Shown here piece by piece: positions 1 to 8,242 of a DNA stretch of 64,000 nucleotides. The DNA comes from Hymenobacter tibetensis (lineage in GTDB: Bacteria; Bacteroidota; Bacteroidia; Cytophagales; Hymenobacteraceae): assembly GCF_022827545.1 (NCBI RefSeq), contig NZ_CP094669.1:2074001-2138000 (forward strand), written 5' to 3'. The notes beneath the pieces are model-generated. The model was not told the DNA's origin and made no database searches. It worked only from the letters and a program-made list of their open reading frames with translations. The translations under genes were made by a program, and so were the position numbers. Positions within the stretch are counted from its first letter, which is position 1, and each line of letters starts with the position of its first letter.

Positions 1-665
1 ACATCGTTGGGGTAGATATACAGGTTTTGCTTGGCTAGTTCGCTCCGCCAAGTTGCCAGGTTACGGATGTTCTCATTACCCAGCAGAATGTTCTTTTGAA
101 GCTGTTCATCATAGATTTCGATGATGCGCTTGTTGCCTCGCCGCAGGTACAGCTTCAAGTTTTGCACCACGTTGCCCCCGTTTTCCTCTACAATAATGAG
201 GTTGCCGGCCGGGCGCAATGCCTGATGAAAGATGCGAAGCGCGTCTTGTAGCGGCTCCAGGTGATGCAGGGTGTCCTGAATGATAATGTGGTCGTAGGAG
301 GCGGGAGCGGGCGGCGAATCGAACAGGTTTTCGTAGCTGTAGGTGAAACCTGAAACGTCGCCAAACTGCGACCAGTAGCGCAGGCGCTCCGGAATATGCG
401 TGAAGTAAAATTCCAGCGTAGTGCCGTGCACTTTGTAGCCGTTCAGCGCCAGAAAAATAGCGGTGGTACCATAGCCACAGCCGCAGTCCAGAATTGCGGC
501 ATTCTTGTCGGGCAAATGATCCAGAATGTAGTGAAGGCGCTGGGTAACGTAGGATTTGCGAAACTCGAAACTCGCGGGATTCTCTAGAAACTTATAGTAG
601 CTGGTTAATTGCTGGTTGCTTCGTAACTCAGCCAGCAAAAGATCAAAAAATTCATTAACCGTCAT
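1..665 (-). CDS. Class I SAM-dependent methyltransferase, C-terminus cut off by window edge
   Basis: Open from the ATG at 665 to the window edge (221 codons, no stop), so the C-terminus is missing. The translation begins MTVNEFFDLLLAELRSN. It carries a class I methyltransferase fold: motif I ILDCGCGYGTTAIFLA near residues 58-73, an acidic motif II region, and FDHIIIQDTLHHLEPL-like motif IV (here YDHIIIQDTLHHL). That is the Methyltransf_11/25 pattern for a small-molecule or sugar methyltransferase. It lies upstream of the O-antigen ligase on the same strand, so a role in modifying a surface glycan or lipid is plausible but inferred. A TACCTTCG box about 50 bases upstream is a possible promoter. 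Confidence 0.8.
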   Translation of the reverse strand, partial: MTVNEFFDLLLAELRSNQQLTSYYKFLENPASFEFRKSYVTQRLHYILDHLPDKNAAILDCGCGYGTTAIFLALNGYKVHGTTLEFYFTHIPERLRYWSQFGDVSGFTYSYENLFDSPPAPASYDHIIIQDTLHHLEPLQDALRIFHQALRPAGNLIIVEENGGNVVQNLKLYLRRGNKRIIEIYDEQLQKNILLGNENIRNLATWRSELAKQNLYIYPND

Positions 666-798
666 ATCAGGCGCAAAAGTGAAGTGATGTTAAGGGTACT
701 AAATCCTGCGTTCGGCGAAGGTACATTCTAAACGCAACTTGAATAAGCTATTGGGCCCTAGATAGAAAGGCTGCGTCTATCCAGAACCTGCGCCCAAG

Positions 799-2271
799 CT
801 ACGCTGCTTCCTTGGCAGCAGGAAGCTGGCTTTCCTCTTCGTCCTGCCAAGCCTGTACACGCATCAGCACGGCCAACGAAAAGTAGTAGAAAGAACCAAT
901 CTTATCTACCTCAATCAACTCGTTGAGCAACAAGTGAAAAACGATTACTACAAACGCCAGGCCAGCGGCCATCACTAGGTTGCGGTGCTCTTCAGAACGG
1001 GAACGGTGATAGAGGCGCTCAATTAGTAGAAGCGTAGTGAAAACCAGCGTTATAAACAAAAGGAAGCCTGGTATACCCTGCTCGGCTAGCTGCAACAAAA
1101 AGTAGTTGTGCGTGGTAGACTTCTCGGGGTTACCACTGACGTAGGTGCGAAAACTAGTGACGGTATAGCGCTTGTACTCGGGATAAAAAGTGGAAGGGCC
1201 ACTCCCAAGGATGGGCTTCTCCACAATCATGTGGGCGGCGGCTACCCACCGGTACACCCGCTCCATGCCCGACAAATCTTCCAGGTTGTAGGTAGCCTCC
1301 AGGTGCTTCTGGAAATTGTCGCCGTAGAAGATGGTTTTCTCGAAGTCGGGCGCGTAGAGCATGTACGTGTTGCCCGTTACGAAATAATTGGCTCCCAGTA
1401 GGGTAGCAATGGTGCTGCCGATCAGAGCAAGGCGGGTAAGGCGCCAGCGAATCACCCAGAAGTACGGCACGGCTACTACCAGCGCCAGCACGGAGGCCCG
1501 GGTATACGAAACAGACACGCCTGCTACCGCCAAGAAAAACGCCACGTGCCATAGCCGACGGCTGCGCTGGCTGGTGGCACTGCGAGCGGCAAAAAGAGCA
1601 TAAGGAGCCAGCAAGGCCGCCGTGGCCGCGTACAGTACGTGGTTGTGGTAGAAGGGCTTGATGGCCGTGTTGATGGTATCGAAGGTGAAACCGAGGGGGG
1701 CGTGCCGTATCATGGTGTACACCACAGTGACACTCACGCCTGCCGCATAAAAGGCCACCATACGCCAGATAGTCCGTGGGCTACGCGCCAAATCGAGCGT
1801 GACAAACACAAACGGCACGATGTACCAGGTTTTGGCCAACAAGTACTTAATAGACTTAAGCGTATTCACAGACGCTCCCGTGGACACCATAGACCATAGC
1901 AACGACAGCCCCATCAGCACCACAATAGGGTGGCGCCAGAGTTGGCGAGGTACATTGCTCCGGCCTAGCAGCACATTCACCACAAAGCACAGCAGCATGA
2001 GTAGCATCAAGGGCTCAGACGGTACATCCATGCTTAAGCCGCCGGGCAACTGCACTTCGTACGAGAAAGCCAGCGTGCCCAGTAGCATGTAAAACACCCA
2101 GCGCCAGTCAATGAGGAGCACGGCTATGCCTAGGATAGCGGCCGGCAACGCCAGCCAACTCAGCGAATCCGAGGCAGCAACGCCCACCCCGGCCACAAGC
2201 ACCACAGCCACAAACGCCATAAACAAGCGCTGGTCGGTGTTTTGCGGACGTAACTGGGCGAAAAAATTCAT
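799..2271 (-). CDS. O-antigen ligase / polymerase family membrane protein (Wzy_C)
   Basis: A 490-residue polytopic protein with about 11-12 hydrophobic segments and a long periplasmic loop between residues 295 and 395. The loop holds the family hallmarks: GSGPSTFYP at 356-364 and HNYFLLQLAEQG at 388-399, with an arginine in YTRAS at 256-260. These match the Wzy_C / WaaL family, which joins undecaprenyl-linked glycans to lipid A core or to another acceptor at the outer face of the inner membrane. Ligase cannot be separated from polymerase or protein O-glycosylase by sequence alone. Its start lies 36 bases after the end of the Wzz-like gene, on the same strand, indicating one operon for chain-length control and ligation or polymerization. 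Confidence 0.85.
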   Translation of the reverse strand: MNFFAQLRPQNTDQRLFMAFVAVVLVAGVGVAASDSLSWLALPAAILGIAVLLIDWRWVFYMLLGTLAFSYEVQLPGGLSMDVPSEPLMLLMLLCFVVNVLLGRSNVPRQLWRHPIVVLMGLSLLWSMVSTGASVNTLKSIKYLLAKTWYIVPFVFVTLDLARSPRTIWRMVAFYAAGVSVTVVYTMIRHAPLGFTFDTINTAIKPFYHNHVLYAATAALLAPYALFAARSATSQRSRRLWHVAFFLAVAGVSVSYTRASVLALVVAVPYFWVIRWRLTRLALIGSTIATLLGANYFVTGNTYMLYAPDFEKTIFYGDNFQKHLEATYNLEDLSGMERVYRWVAAAHMIVEKPILGSGPSTFYPEYKRYTVTSFRTYVSGNPEKSTTHNYFLLQLAEQGIPGFLLFITLVFTTLLLIERLYHRSRSEEHRNLVMAAGLAFVVIVFHLLLNELIEVDKIGSFYYFSLAVLMRVQAWQDEEESQLPAAKEAA

Positions 2272-2307
2272 AGCATTGAAAAACAGTGGAGAAGGGAAGC
2301 GTAGGTT

Positions 2308-3378
2308 TTACTTACCTCTTCCCATGCTCAGGTTGCCGCGGTAGAGTTCCAACAGGGTAATGAAGACAACCGAAAGCGCAAATGTGGTCAGCACTGCCGA
2401 CACTACCACGAGCCAGCGTACCGGCTTGGATTTCTTGGTGGCCGGATAGGCTTCCTGTACCACGTAGATGCTGGAAATCTTGCCGCTGATACCAAGTCGG
2501 GCCGTTTCGTAGGTGCTCCGAGCAGTAATCAGGCGAGTCTGCAAATCGACGAAGCGTGCATAAAGCGTGGTCATCTTGTCGAAGCCGGCCGTGTAGCTTT
2601 CTAGGTTGAATGCATTGCCACCATCGGTTTTGGTAAGGCCGCGTAAGGCGCGGCGTAAGCCGGCCGCCTTGCTGCTGCCTTCGCCTTCGGCGGTGCGTAG
2701 CTCCTGCTCGGTTTCAATGATTTCCTTGGCCAAATAGCGCGACTCCATGGTGAGGCCATAGATGCCATAACGGCGCCGGCCGGCCACCAAGCTGTCGTAG
2801 GTGGCCTGGTATTCGCGCTCCAGGAAGCGCCGCCGCTGTGCATACAGTTCCAGTATGTTGCGCCGGTTGATCAGGGTCAGCTGCTGGTTCACTGAGTCGA
2901 TGCTCTGTACCAAGGCGTTGGCAATACGGGCAGCTAGTACCTTGTCTGTGTCTTCAAACGCCAGCTCAATAGCATCCCGGTCGTTGTGGACAATGCGCAG
3001 GTTGCTGGCAAATTCATCGAGGGCGGCCTGATCTGCTCTGTCGTCGCCGACGGGTCCCGTATTATAATGCTCGTGCAGCTTGAAACGCTGTATAATGCGT
3101 TCGGCTACCGGCTGTGATTCGCCAATGGTAATTACCCGGTCCAAGTCTTCTCTACGGCCTCCCAGCTCCAGTTTGCCTCCTTCCGTTACAATGCGGTCAG
3201 GGTCAGTGGTCTGGGGGTTGGTAGGATAGAAGACAGCGGTTGACTTGTAGATGTTGGGCAGTAGCAAGGCCACTACGGTACTGACCACCAAGGCCAACAC
3301 TACGGCCCCCAATACCAAAGATTTCCAACGATTAATAACCGGCCAAAGGCCTAGAAGAGAATAAGAGGTGGATGACAT
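2308..3378 (-). CDS. Wzz/GumC-like polysaccharide chain-length determinant
   Basis: A 356-residue protein with the polysaccharide co-polymerase layout: a transmembrane segment near residues 18-42, a large periplasmic domain with coiled-coil-prone stretches (about 130-280), and a second transmembrane segment near 318-342. There is no C-terminal tyrosine kinase domain. The ATG at 3378 (MSSTSYSLLGLW) is preferred over an in-frame TTG six codons upstream at 3396. Wzz/PCP proteins set the length distribution of Wzy-made polymers, which fits the adjacent Wzy_C gene downstream. The intergenic DNA from 3397 to 3575 separates it from the divergent flippase gene. Confidence 0.8.
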   Translation of the reverse strand: MSSTSYSLLGLWPVINRWKSLVLGAVVLALVVSTVVALLLPNIYKSTAVFYPTNPQTTDPDRIVTEGGKLELGGRREDLDRVITIGESQPVAERIIQRFKLHEHYNTGPVGDDRADQAALDEFASNLRIVHNDRDAIELAFEDTDKVLAARIANALVQSIDSVNQQLTLINRRNILELYAQRRRFLEREYQATYDSLVAGRRRYGIYGLTMESRYLAKEIIETEQELRTAEGEGSSKAAGLRRALRGLTKTDGGNAFNLESYTAGFDKMTTLYARFVDLQTRLITARSTYETARLGISGKISSIYVVQEAYPATKKSKPVRWLVVVSAVLTTFALSVVFITLLELYRGNLSMGRGK

Positions 3379-3575
3379 AGAAGCGAAAAAAGACAATCAA
3401 AAGCAGCACCAACACAACTAAGTACTACCACAACGCGGCAAATCTACTCGGAAAATGTCTTAAATGAACAGCCGCAGAAGCGGATTAGATGAGGCAGAGT
3501 GGCTAACTCAACGTTGGCGAGCTGTGGTCTGGTATTAATTCCCGGCTCCTTTCGCCCCCAATCCTCGGCAACCCC

Positions 3576-3583
3576 TACTTTTG
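3576..3583 (+). promoter_or_regulatory. Bacteroidota -7 promoter box TACTTTTG before the flippase gene
   Basis: TACTTTTG fits the TAnnTTTG consensus of the Bacteroidota housekeeping sigma factor. It overlaps the TTG that opens the flippase reading frame at 3581, which makes the true start of that gene uncertain. Confidence 0.5.
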
Positions 3584-5038
3584 CACTCCCTTTCTCTCAC
3601 GTCTGCGCCTATCAAACGCTTTTTCGGAAATATTAGCTTAGTCGTACTGCTTAACCTGCTGGTGAAACCCGGTTGGGTGCTGGTCGAGAACCTGGTGCAG
3701 GATCGGCTGGGGCACCACGTATTCGGTACGTTTGCCAGCATGCTTACCCTGGCTAGTGTGATGGCAGCCATATCGGACTTGGGCACTACGCAGTTCACCA
3801 CCAAGCGCGTAGCAGCGGCGCCCGATTTCTTAAACGAGCACTTTCCAACCCTGGTCCCACTGAAGGGCATGTTGTCGGTGCTGTTCTTGGGAATAGTGGT
3901 TGGCATCGGATGGGTGATAGGCTACCGTGGGCACTCGCTCACAATACTGGCACTCACCGTGGTAGGGATGCTGTTGGCGCAATACACGTTGTTTCTGCGG
4001 GGGGTTCTGCAAGCAAATCAGCGCTTTAACACGGATGCGCTGCTATCTGTGCTGGAGAAATTTCTGCTGCTCGGGCTAGTGCTTGGCCTTATTCCAATTG
4101 GCATTACGCTCGACAACTACGTGGCAGCCCGCTCTATTGCCATTGGATTCACGTTTGTGGTGTTGTACGCGCTGATAATCAGGCTGTATGGCCGGGTGAA
4201 GGTGCAGTTGCGGTGGGAGCAGGCCCGAACTTTACTGAAAGCCAGTTTACCGCTGGCGCTTATCACCCTGGTGTATGGCCTCAACGAGCGGATTGATATC
4301 TTGATGTTGGAGCGGTTGGTGTCGAGTGAAGAAGCCAGCTATTATAATGCGGCCTATCGTTTGGGCGACATCGTTATGATGTATCTCTGGACAGTCTTGC
4401 CGCTGTTTTTTGCCAAGTTCGCCTACGCTACCACTCGCCCTGAGGAGCAACGTGACTTGCTCTGGTTTGGGCAGCGCATCGTGACGGTGCCCATGCTGCT
4501 GGTGTGCGCGTTTGTTTTGTTTCGAGGTGAAGTGCTGTTCTGGCAATTCACCCACAGCACGCCGGAGGAAATCAGCCGGATGGTATTGTGCGTGAAGATC
4601 CTGTTTGGTAGCGTGCTGGTTCATGCGTTTTTCGCCATCTATAGCACCTTACTCACCAGCACCAACCACGAGAAAGCAGTGAGCTGGTTGGTCGTGGCCA
4701 GCACCGCGCTAAACGTGGCACTCAACCTGCTGCTGCTGCCACGGCTAGGGGCCGTGGCGGGCGCTATCAATACGCTGGTGTGTGCAGTGTTTGTGTCAAT
4801 AGGCTATTTGTGGCTGGTGCACCGGCGCACGGGCGTGCCAGTGCCTTGGGGCTGGATCAGTCGGTTGGCTGTGGCGTTTGGCTTGCTTTGCGCGGTGTGG
4901 TATGGGCTACAAACCGGCTTGGCGTTGCACTGGCTGCCAGAGTCGGTACTAGCGAGCGTGGCCTTTGTTGGTATATTGTTCCTAAGCGGAGTAGTGCGCA
5001 TTGCCGAGCTTCGCAAGCTGCTAAAGGTGAGGCAGTGA
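3581..5038 (+). CDS. Oligosaccharide flippase (Wzx-type, MOP superfamily)
   Basis: A 485-residue protein that is nearly all hydrophobic, with about 12-14 predicted transmembrane segments and scattered charged loops, as in the Polysacc_synt/MurJ-like flippases that move undecaprenyl-PP-linked repeat units across the inner membrane. The frame opens with TTG at 3581, which sits inside a TAnnTTTG promoter box; no ATG or GTG is available before the first transmembrane segment (KRFFGNISLVVLLNLLVKP). The N-terminus is therefore unsure by up to about 12 residues. The last codons lie in the left arm of an intergenic repeat. It starts a rightward set of glycan genes (glycosyltransferase, deacetylase, GT2). 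Confidence 0.82.
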   Translation: MHSLSLTSAPIKRFFGNISLVVLLNLLVKPGWVLVENLVQDRLGHHVFGTFASMLTLASVMAAISDLGTTQFTTKRVAAAPDFLNEHFPTLVPLKGMLSVLFLGIVVGIGWVIGYRGHSLTILALTVVGMLLAQYTLFLRGVLQANQRFNTDALLSVLEKFLLLGLVLGLIPIGITLDNYVAARSIAIGFTFVVLYALIIRLYGRVKVQLRWEQARTLLKASLPLALITLVYGLNERIDILMLERLVSSEEASYYNAAYRLGDIVMMYLWTVLPLFFAKFAYATTRPEEQRDLLWFGQRIVTVPMLLVCAFVLFRGEVLFWQFTHSTPEEISRMVLCVKILFGSVLVHAFFAIYSTLLTSTNHEKAVSWLVVASTALNVALNLLLLPRLGAVAGAINTLVCAVFVSIGYLWLVHRRTGVPVPWGWISRLAVAFGLLCAVWYGLQTGLALHWLPESVLASVAFVGILFLSGVVRIAELRKLLKVRQ

Positions 5039-5175
5039 AGTGGTGAGTTTGACGTTGTACATGCGCTAGTTGCGCAGCCAGCCCAGTTTGCATGTCAAAC
5101 TCACCAGTACACCACTCATTATGTCACACCTCACCACTCACCACCTCACCACTCACTATTTCACCATCTCACCAC
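5026..5175 (+). repeat. Interspersed intergenic repeat, copy A (GTGA-rich / TTGCGCA / TCAC-rich)
   Basis: A perfect 13-base inverted repeat (5041-5053 TGGTGAGTTTGAC; 5094-5106) encloses a core with GCGCTAGTTGCGCAG. The left side is made of GTGA-type units, the right side of TCACCAC-type units up to 5175. The same layout recurs near 43367-43477 and 46797-46887. This copy includes the end of the flippase gene and runs up to the glycosyltransferase start. Confidence 0.7.
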
Positions 5176-6306
5176 TTGGACATAGCCGTTAACACTCGCT
5201 TTCTGCTCCCTGGCGGCCAACTGGAAGGAATTGGGCGCTTTACGTTTGAAACGGTGAAGCGAATTGTGACGGCGCATCCCGAGCATACGTTTCATTTCCT
5301 GTTCGACAGGGCTTTTGACGCGCGCTACTTGTTTGCGCCGAACGTGGTGCCCCACGTGTTGTTTCCGCCCGCCCGGCATCCCTTTTTGTGGGTGGCCTGG
5401 TTTGAAGGAGCCGTGGCGTGGTGGTTGCAGCGTCATCGGCCCGCCGTATTCTTAAGCACCGATGGTTACTCCACGCTATTTACAAGCGTGCCACGCGTAA
5501 CAGTGATGCACGATCTGGCCTTCGAACATTATCCCGAGCACATGAGTGTGCTCGAGCACACCTACTACCAGTTTTTCGCCCCACGCTTTGCGCGGGCTTC
5601 CGAGCAGTTGCTGGCCGTTTCGGAGGCTACCAAGCAAGACATTGTGCAGACCTACGGCGTGCCTGCTTCGGCCATTGGCATCGTGCACAATGCGGCCAAC
5701 AATCTTTTTCGGCCTTTGCCGCCGGCCGAGCAAGTAGCCACCCGGGAGCGGTTTGCGGCGGGCAAGCCGTATTTCCTTTTCGTGGGGGCCTTGCATCCGC
5801 GCAAGAACCTGTCGAACCTGCTGCGGGCATTCGACGAGTTCAAGCAGCACACCAATTCGCCGGCCAAGCTGCTGGTCGTCGGGCGTACGGCCTGGAAAGC
5901 GGGGCCCATGTTCGATGTGTACCAGCAGATGCAGCACCGGCGCGACGTACACCTCACGGGTCGCGTTTCAGAGGAGGAACTGGTGCAGCTATATGCCGCC
6001 GCTTTTGCCACCGTCTACGTGCCGTACTTCGAAGGTTTCGGGATTCCCATTATCGAGGCGCAAGCGTGTGCTTCACCCGTTATTACTTCCAACTTAAGCT
6101 CTATGCCCGAGGTGGCTGGCGATGCCGCGCTGCTAGTAGATCCGCTGAACCCGGTGGCTATTGCGGCGGGGCTGTTGCGCCTGTGGCAAGAGCCATTGCT
6201 GCGAGAACAACTCATAGAAAAAGGGCTGCTGAACACGCAGCGGTTTTCGTGGGACAAAAGCGCGGCCGCCTTGTGGCAGGCAATTGCTTCCGTAGCTGGA
6301 AGATGA
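5176..6306 (+). CDS. GT4-family glycosyltransferase
   Basis: A 376-residue retaining glycosyltransferase of the GT-B fold. The N-terminal half starts DIAVNTRFLLPGGQLEGIG, typical of acceptor-binding domains. The C-terminal Glycos_transf_1 domain contains GALHPRKNL at 204-212 and the EGFGIPIIE motif at 286-294 that binds the nucleotide-sugar donor. The chosen start is TTG at 5176; an ATG at 5092 gives a 28-residue extension (MSNSPVHHSL...) that is merely the translated TCAC repeat and is rejected. The role is cytosolic assembly of a surface polysaccharide; donor and acceptor cannot be deduced. Confidence 0.85.
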   Translation: MDIAVNTRFLLPGGQLEGIGRFTFETVKRIVTAHPEHTFHFLFDRAFDARYLFAPNVVPHVLFPPARHPFLWVAWFEGAVAWWLQRHRPAVFLSTDGYSTLFTSVPRVTVMHDLAFEHYPEHMSVLEHTYYQFFAPRFARASEQLLAVSEATKQDIVQTYGVPASAIGIVHNAANNLFRPLPPAEQVATRERFAAGKPYFLFVGALHPRKNLSNLLRAFDEFKQHTNSPAKLLVVGRTAWKAGPMFDVYQQMQHRRDVHLTGRVSEEELVQLYAAAFATVYVPYFEGFGIPIIEAQACASPVITSNLSSMPEVAGDAALLVDPLNPVAIAAGLLRLWQEPLLREQLIEKGLLNTQRFSWDKSAAALWQAIASVAGR

Positions 6307-6368
6307 ACGGCGGCGAAACCTTCTGCAGCTATTCCTAGCTGGTGTATTTCTAACACTCAACAACCTCC

Positions 6369-7007
6369 ATGCGTCTGCACCGGCTGCCAAAATTTCTGCA
6401 ACGCCTGCTGCCTCATACCGAGTGGCGCGGCCCCGTGCCAGCGGGCAGCAAGCCGCTGTACCTCACGTTCGATGATGGCCCAATTCCGGTGCAAACGCCC
6501 TTCGTGCTGGAAGAGCTGGCGCGCTATCAGGCACGAGCTACTTTTTTTTGCGTGGGCGAAAACCTGGAGCGTCACGCCGAGGTAGCCCAACAAACTCTGG
6601 CGGCTGGGCACCGCCTTGGCAACCATACCTACCACCACGTCAGCGGCTGGAGCCTGCCGCCGGCCGGGTATGTGGCGGAAGTGCAGCAGTGCCAGCAGGC
6701 CCTGGAAGCCCTCAGTGGCACTTCAGACAGCCGCCCGCTGCTGCGCCCGCCCTACGGACGCATCACCCGGGCACAAGCGGCAACGCTGCACGCCAACTAT
6801 CGGCTGATTATGTGGGACGTGCTGACGTACGATTATGATGCTGCCTATCCGGCCTCTACGTGTTTGCGCGCCGCGCTGGCCCATACCCGGCCCGGTTCTA
6901 TTGTTGTTTTTCATGACAGCCACAAGGCACAGCGCAACTTGCGGGCGGTGCTGCCGCAGTACCTAGCAACCTGCGCAGCTCAGGGCTATTCATTTGAAGT
7001 GCTGTAA
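6369..7007 (+). CDS. Polysaccharide deacetylase (NodB/CE4 family)
   Basis: A 212-residue single-domain NodB homology protein. Visible motifs are TFDDGP at 33-38 (catalytic base Asp and metal Asp), HTYHH at 86-90 (two metal-binding His), RPPYG at 126-130, and a late VVFHDSHK supplying the catalytic His. These residues indicate an active metal-dependent N- or O-deacetylase acting on glycans such as chitooligomers, PNAG or an exopolysaccharide. No signal peptide or membrane segment is evident, so it may work in the cytosol or by a non-classical route. It lies 62 bases after the GT4 gene and 16 bases before the GT2 gene, consistent with one operon. Confidence 0.85.
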   Translation: MRLHRLPKFLQRLLPHTEWRGPVPAGSKPLYLTFDDGPIPVQTPFVLEELARYQARATFFCVGENLERHAEVAQQTLAAGHRLGNHTYHHVSGWSLPPAGYVAEVQQCQQALEALSGTSDSRPLLRPPYGRITRAQAATLHANYRLIMWDVLTYDYDAAYPASTCLRAALAHTRPGSIVVFHDSHKAQRNLRAVLPQYLATCAAQGYSFEVL

Positions 7008-7030
7008 CACCAGCCGCAACTAGGTGTTAC
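7004..7030 (+). promoter_or_regulatory. Hairpin joining deacetylase stop codon and GT2 start codon
   Basis: GTAACACC (7004-7011) and GGTGTTAC (7023-7030) can pair with an 11-base loop. The stem contains the TAA stop of the deacetylase and the GTG (7024) that opens the next frame, a layout suited to translational coupling. Confidence 0.4.
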
Positions 7031-8181
7031 TGTCTGGCGTAGCTTTGCTGCAATCCACGTGCTACTTCTTTCGAGTGCCATTGCTTGTTCTTCTGCTCTT
7101 ACTAGCTGGCTGGTTTCTGATTCTGGCAGCTTCCACGCTGCTGTTTGCAACCCGCTCCGGTAGCCAGCCCCATCCGCTGCCGACGCCGCTGCCCCGCGTC
7201 AGTGTGCTGATTGCGGCCCGCAACGAGGAAGCCACCATTGTCCGGTGCCTGACCGCCATCCGTCAGCTCGACTACCCGGCCCAGTTGCTGGAAGTGCTGC
7301 TCGGCGATGATGCTTCTACTGATGCCACCAGCGCCGTGGCAATTCGCGTCATGCAGGGGTTTGCGGGCAGCTTTCGTGTGCTGCCTATTCAGGAAACCTT
7401 GGGGCAGGCCCGCGGCAAAGCCAACGTACTGGCGCACCTCACTAAGGCCGCTACCACCGACTTCTTCTTTATCACCGACGCCGATATTGCCGTGCCCCGC
7501 ACCTGGATCCAGGGCCTGCTCGCGCATACCGCACCCCAGGTGGGCACCATCACCGGCCTGACCCTGGTAGAAGGGCCGCGTATCTTCCACCAGCTCCAGG
7601 GCCTCGATTGGTTGATGTCGTTGGGGCTGGTGCAGGCGGTATCTGATCTGGGGCAGCCGGTAACGGCCATGGGCAATAACATGCTGATTACGCGCACCGC
7701 CTATGAGGCCACCGGTGGCTACGAACAATTGCCGTTTTCAGTCACCGAAGACTACGAGCTGTTTCGGGCGACCATCCGTCTGGGTTTCGATTACCGCATT
7801 ATTTTCCGGCCCGAGGTGCTGGCCATTTCCTTGCCCATGCGTACCCTCGGTAACCTGCTGCATCAGCGTCGCCGCTGGACCCGGGGCATGGAGAGTCTGC
7901 CGTGGTGGCTGCGCGTGGGGTTGCTGTATTATGCCGGATTCTACCCCATGCTAGTGGTGCTGGCTTGGTTGGCGGGTCCCGCCGTGGCCGGGCTGGTGCT
8001 GGCAATCAAAATAGTGCTGCAAGGCGCACTGGCTTCTGTGAGCTTCCGCCGGGCGGGCCGCCGCCCCCCACTGTGGCTGATGCCGCTCTTCGAACTGTAT
8101 TCCTTTGTTTTAACGTTTACGCTGACCACGTTCCGGCTGCTGCCGCTGTCTTTCGAATGGAAAGGCCGGCGCTACAAGTAA
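7024..8181 (+). CDS. Membrane-anchored GT2-family glycosyltransferase
   Basis: A 385-residue protein with an N-terminal membrane segment (about 18-42), a GT-A catalytic domain and C-terminal membrane segments (about 295-330 and 350-375). Catalytic signatures are DDAS at 95-98, the metal-binding DAD at 152-154, TED at 241-243 (base) and QRRRW at 281-285, the set seen in processive or cellulose-synthase-like GT2 enzymes such as PNAG or hyaluronan synthases. The start GTG at 7024 is only 16 bases from the deacetylase stop; a second GTG at 7075 also fits. A deacetylase next to a QxxRW glycosyltransferase recalls PNAG-type machinery (PgaB/PgaC), but this is inference. Confidence 0.82.
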   Translation: MLLSGVALLQSTCYFFRVPLLVLLLLLAGWFLILAASTLLFATRSGSQPHPLPTPLPRVSVLIAARNEEATIVRCLTAIRQLDYPAQLLEVLLGDDASTDATSAVAIRVMQGFAGSFRVLPIQETLGQARGKANVLAHLTKAATTDFFFITDADIAVPRTWIQGLLAHTAPQVGTITGLTLVEGPRIFHQLQGLDWLMSLGLVQAVSDLGQPVTAMGNNMLITRTAYEATGGYEQLPFSVTEDYELFRATIRLGFDYRIIFRPEVLAISLPMRTLGNLLHQRRRWTRGMESLPWWLRVGLLYYAGFYPMLVVLAWLAGPAVAGLVLAIKIVLQGALASVSFRRAGRRPPLWLMPLFELYSFVLTFTLTTFRLLPLSFEWKGRRYK

Positions 8182-8242
8182 AGCAGCGCCAAACTGCTGC
8201 CGCACGTAGCCATAAGCCCCAATCCGTACCCAATCCGTTCTG

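Noticed and set aside
5418..6338. 306-codon open frame overlapping the GT4 glycosyltransferase
   Set aside because: It runs in another frame of a gene with clear GT4 motifs, is Arg/Ala/Gly-rich as expected of shadow frames in GC-rich DNA, and has no domain.
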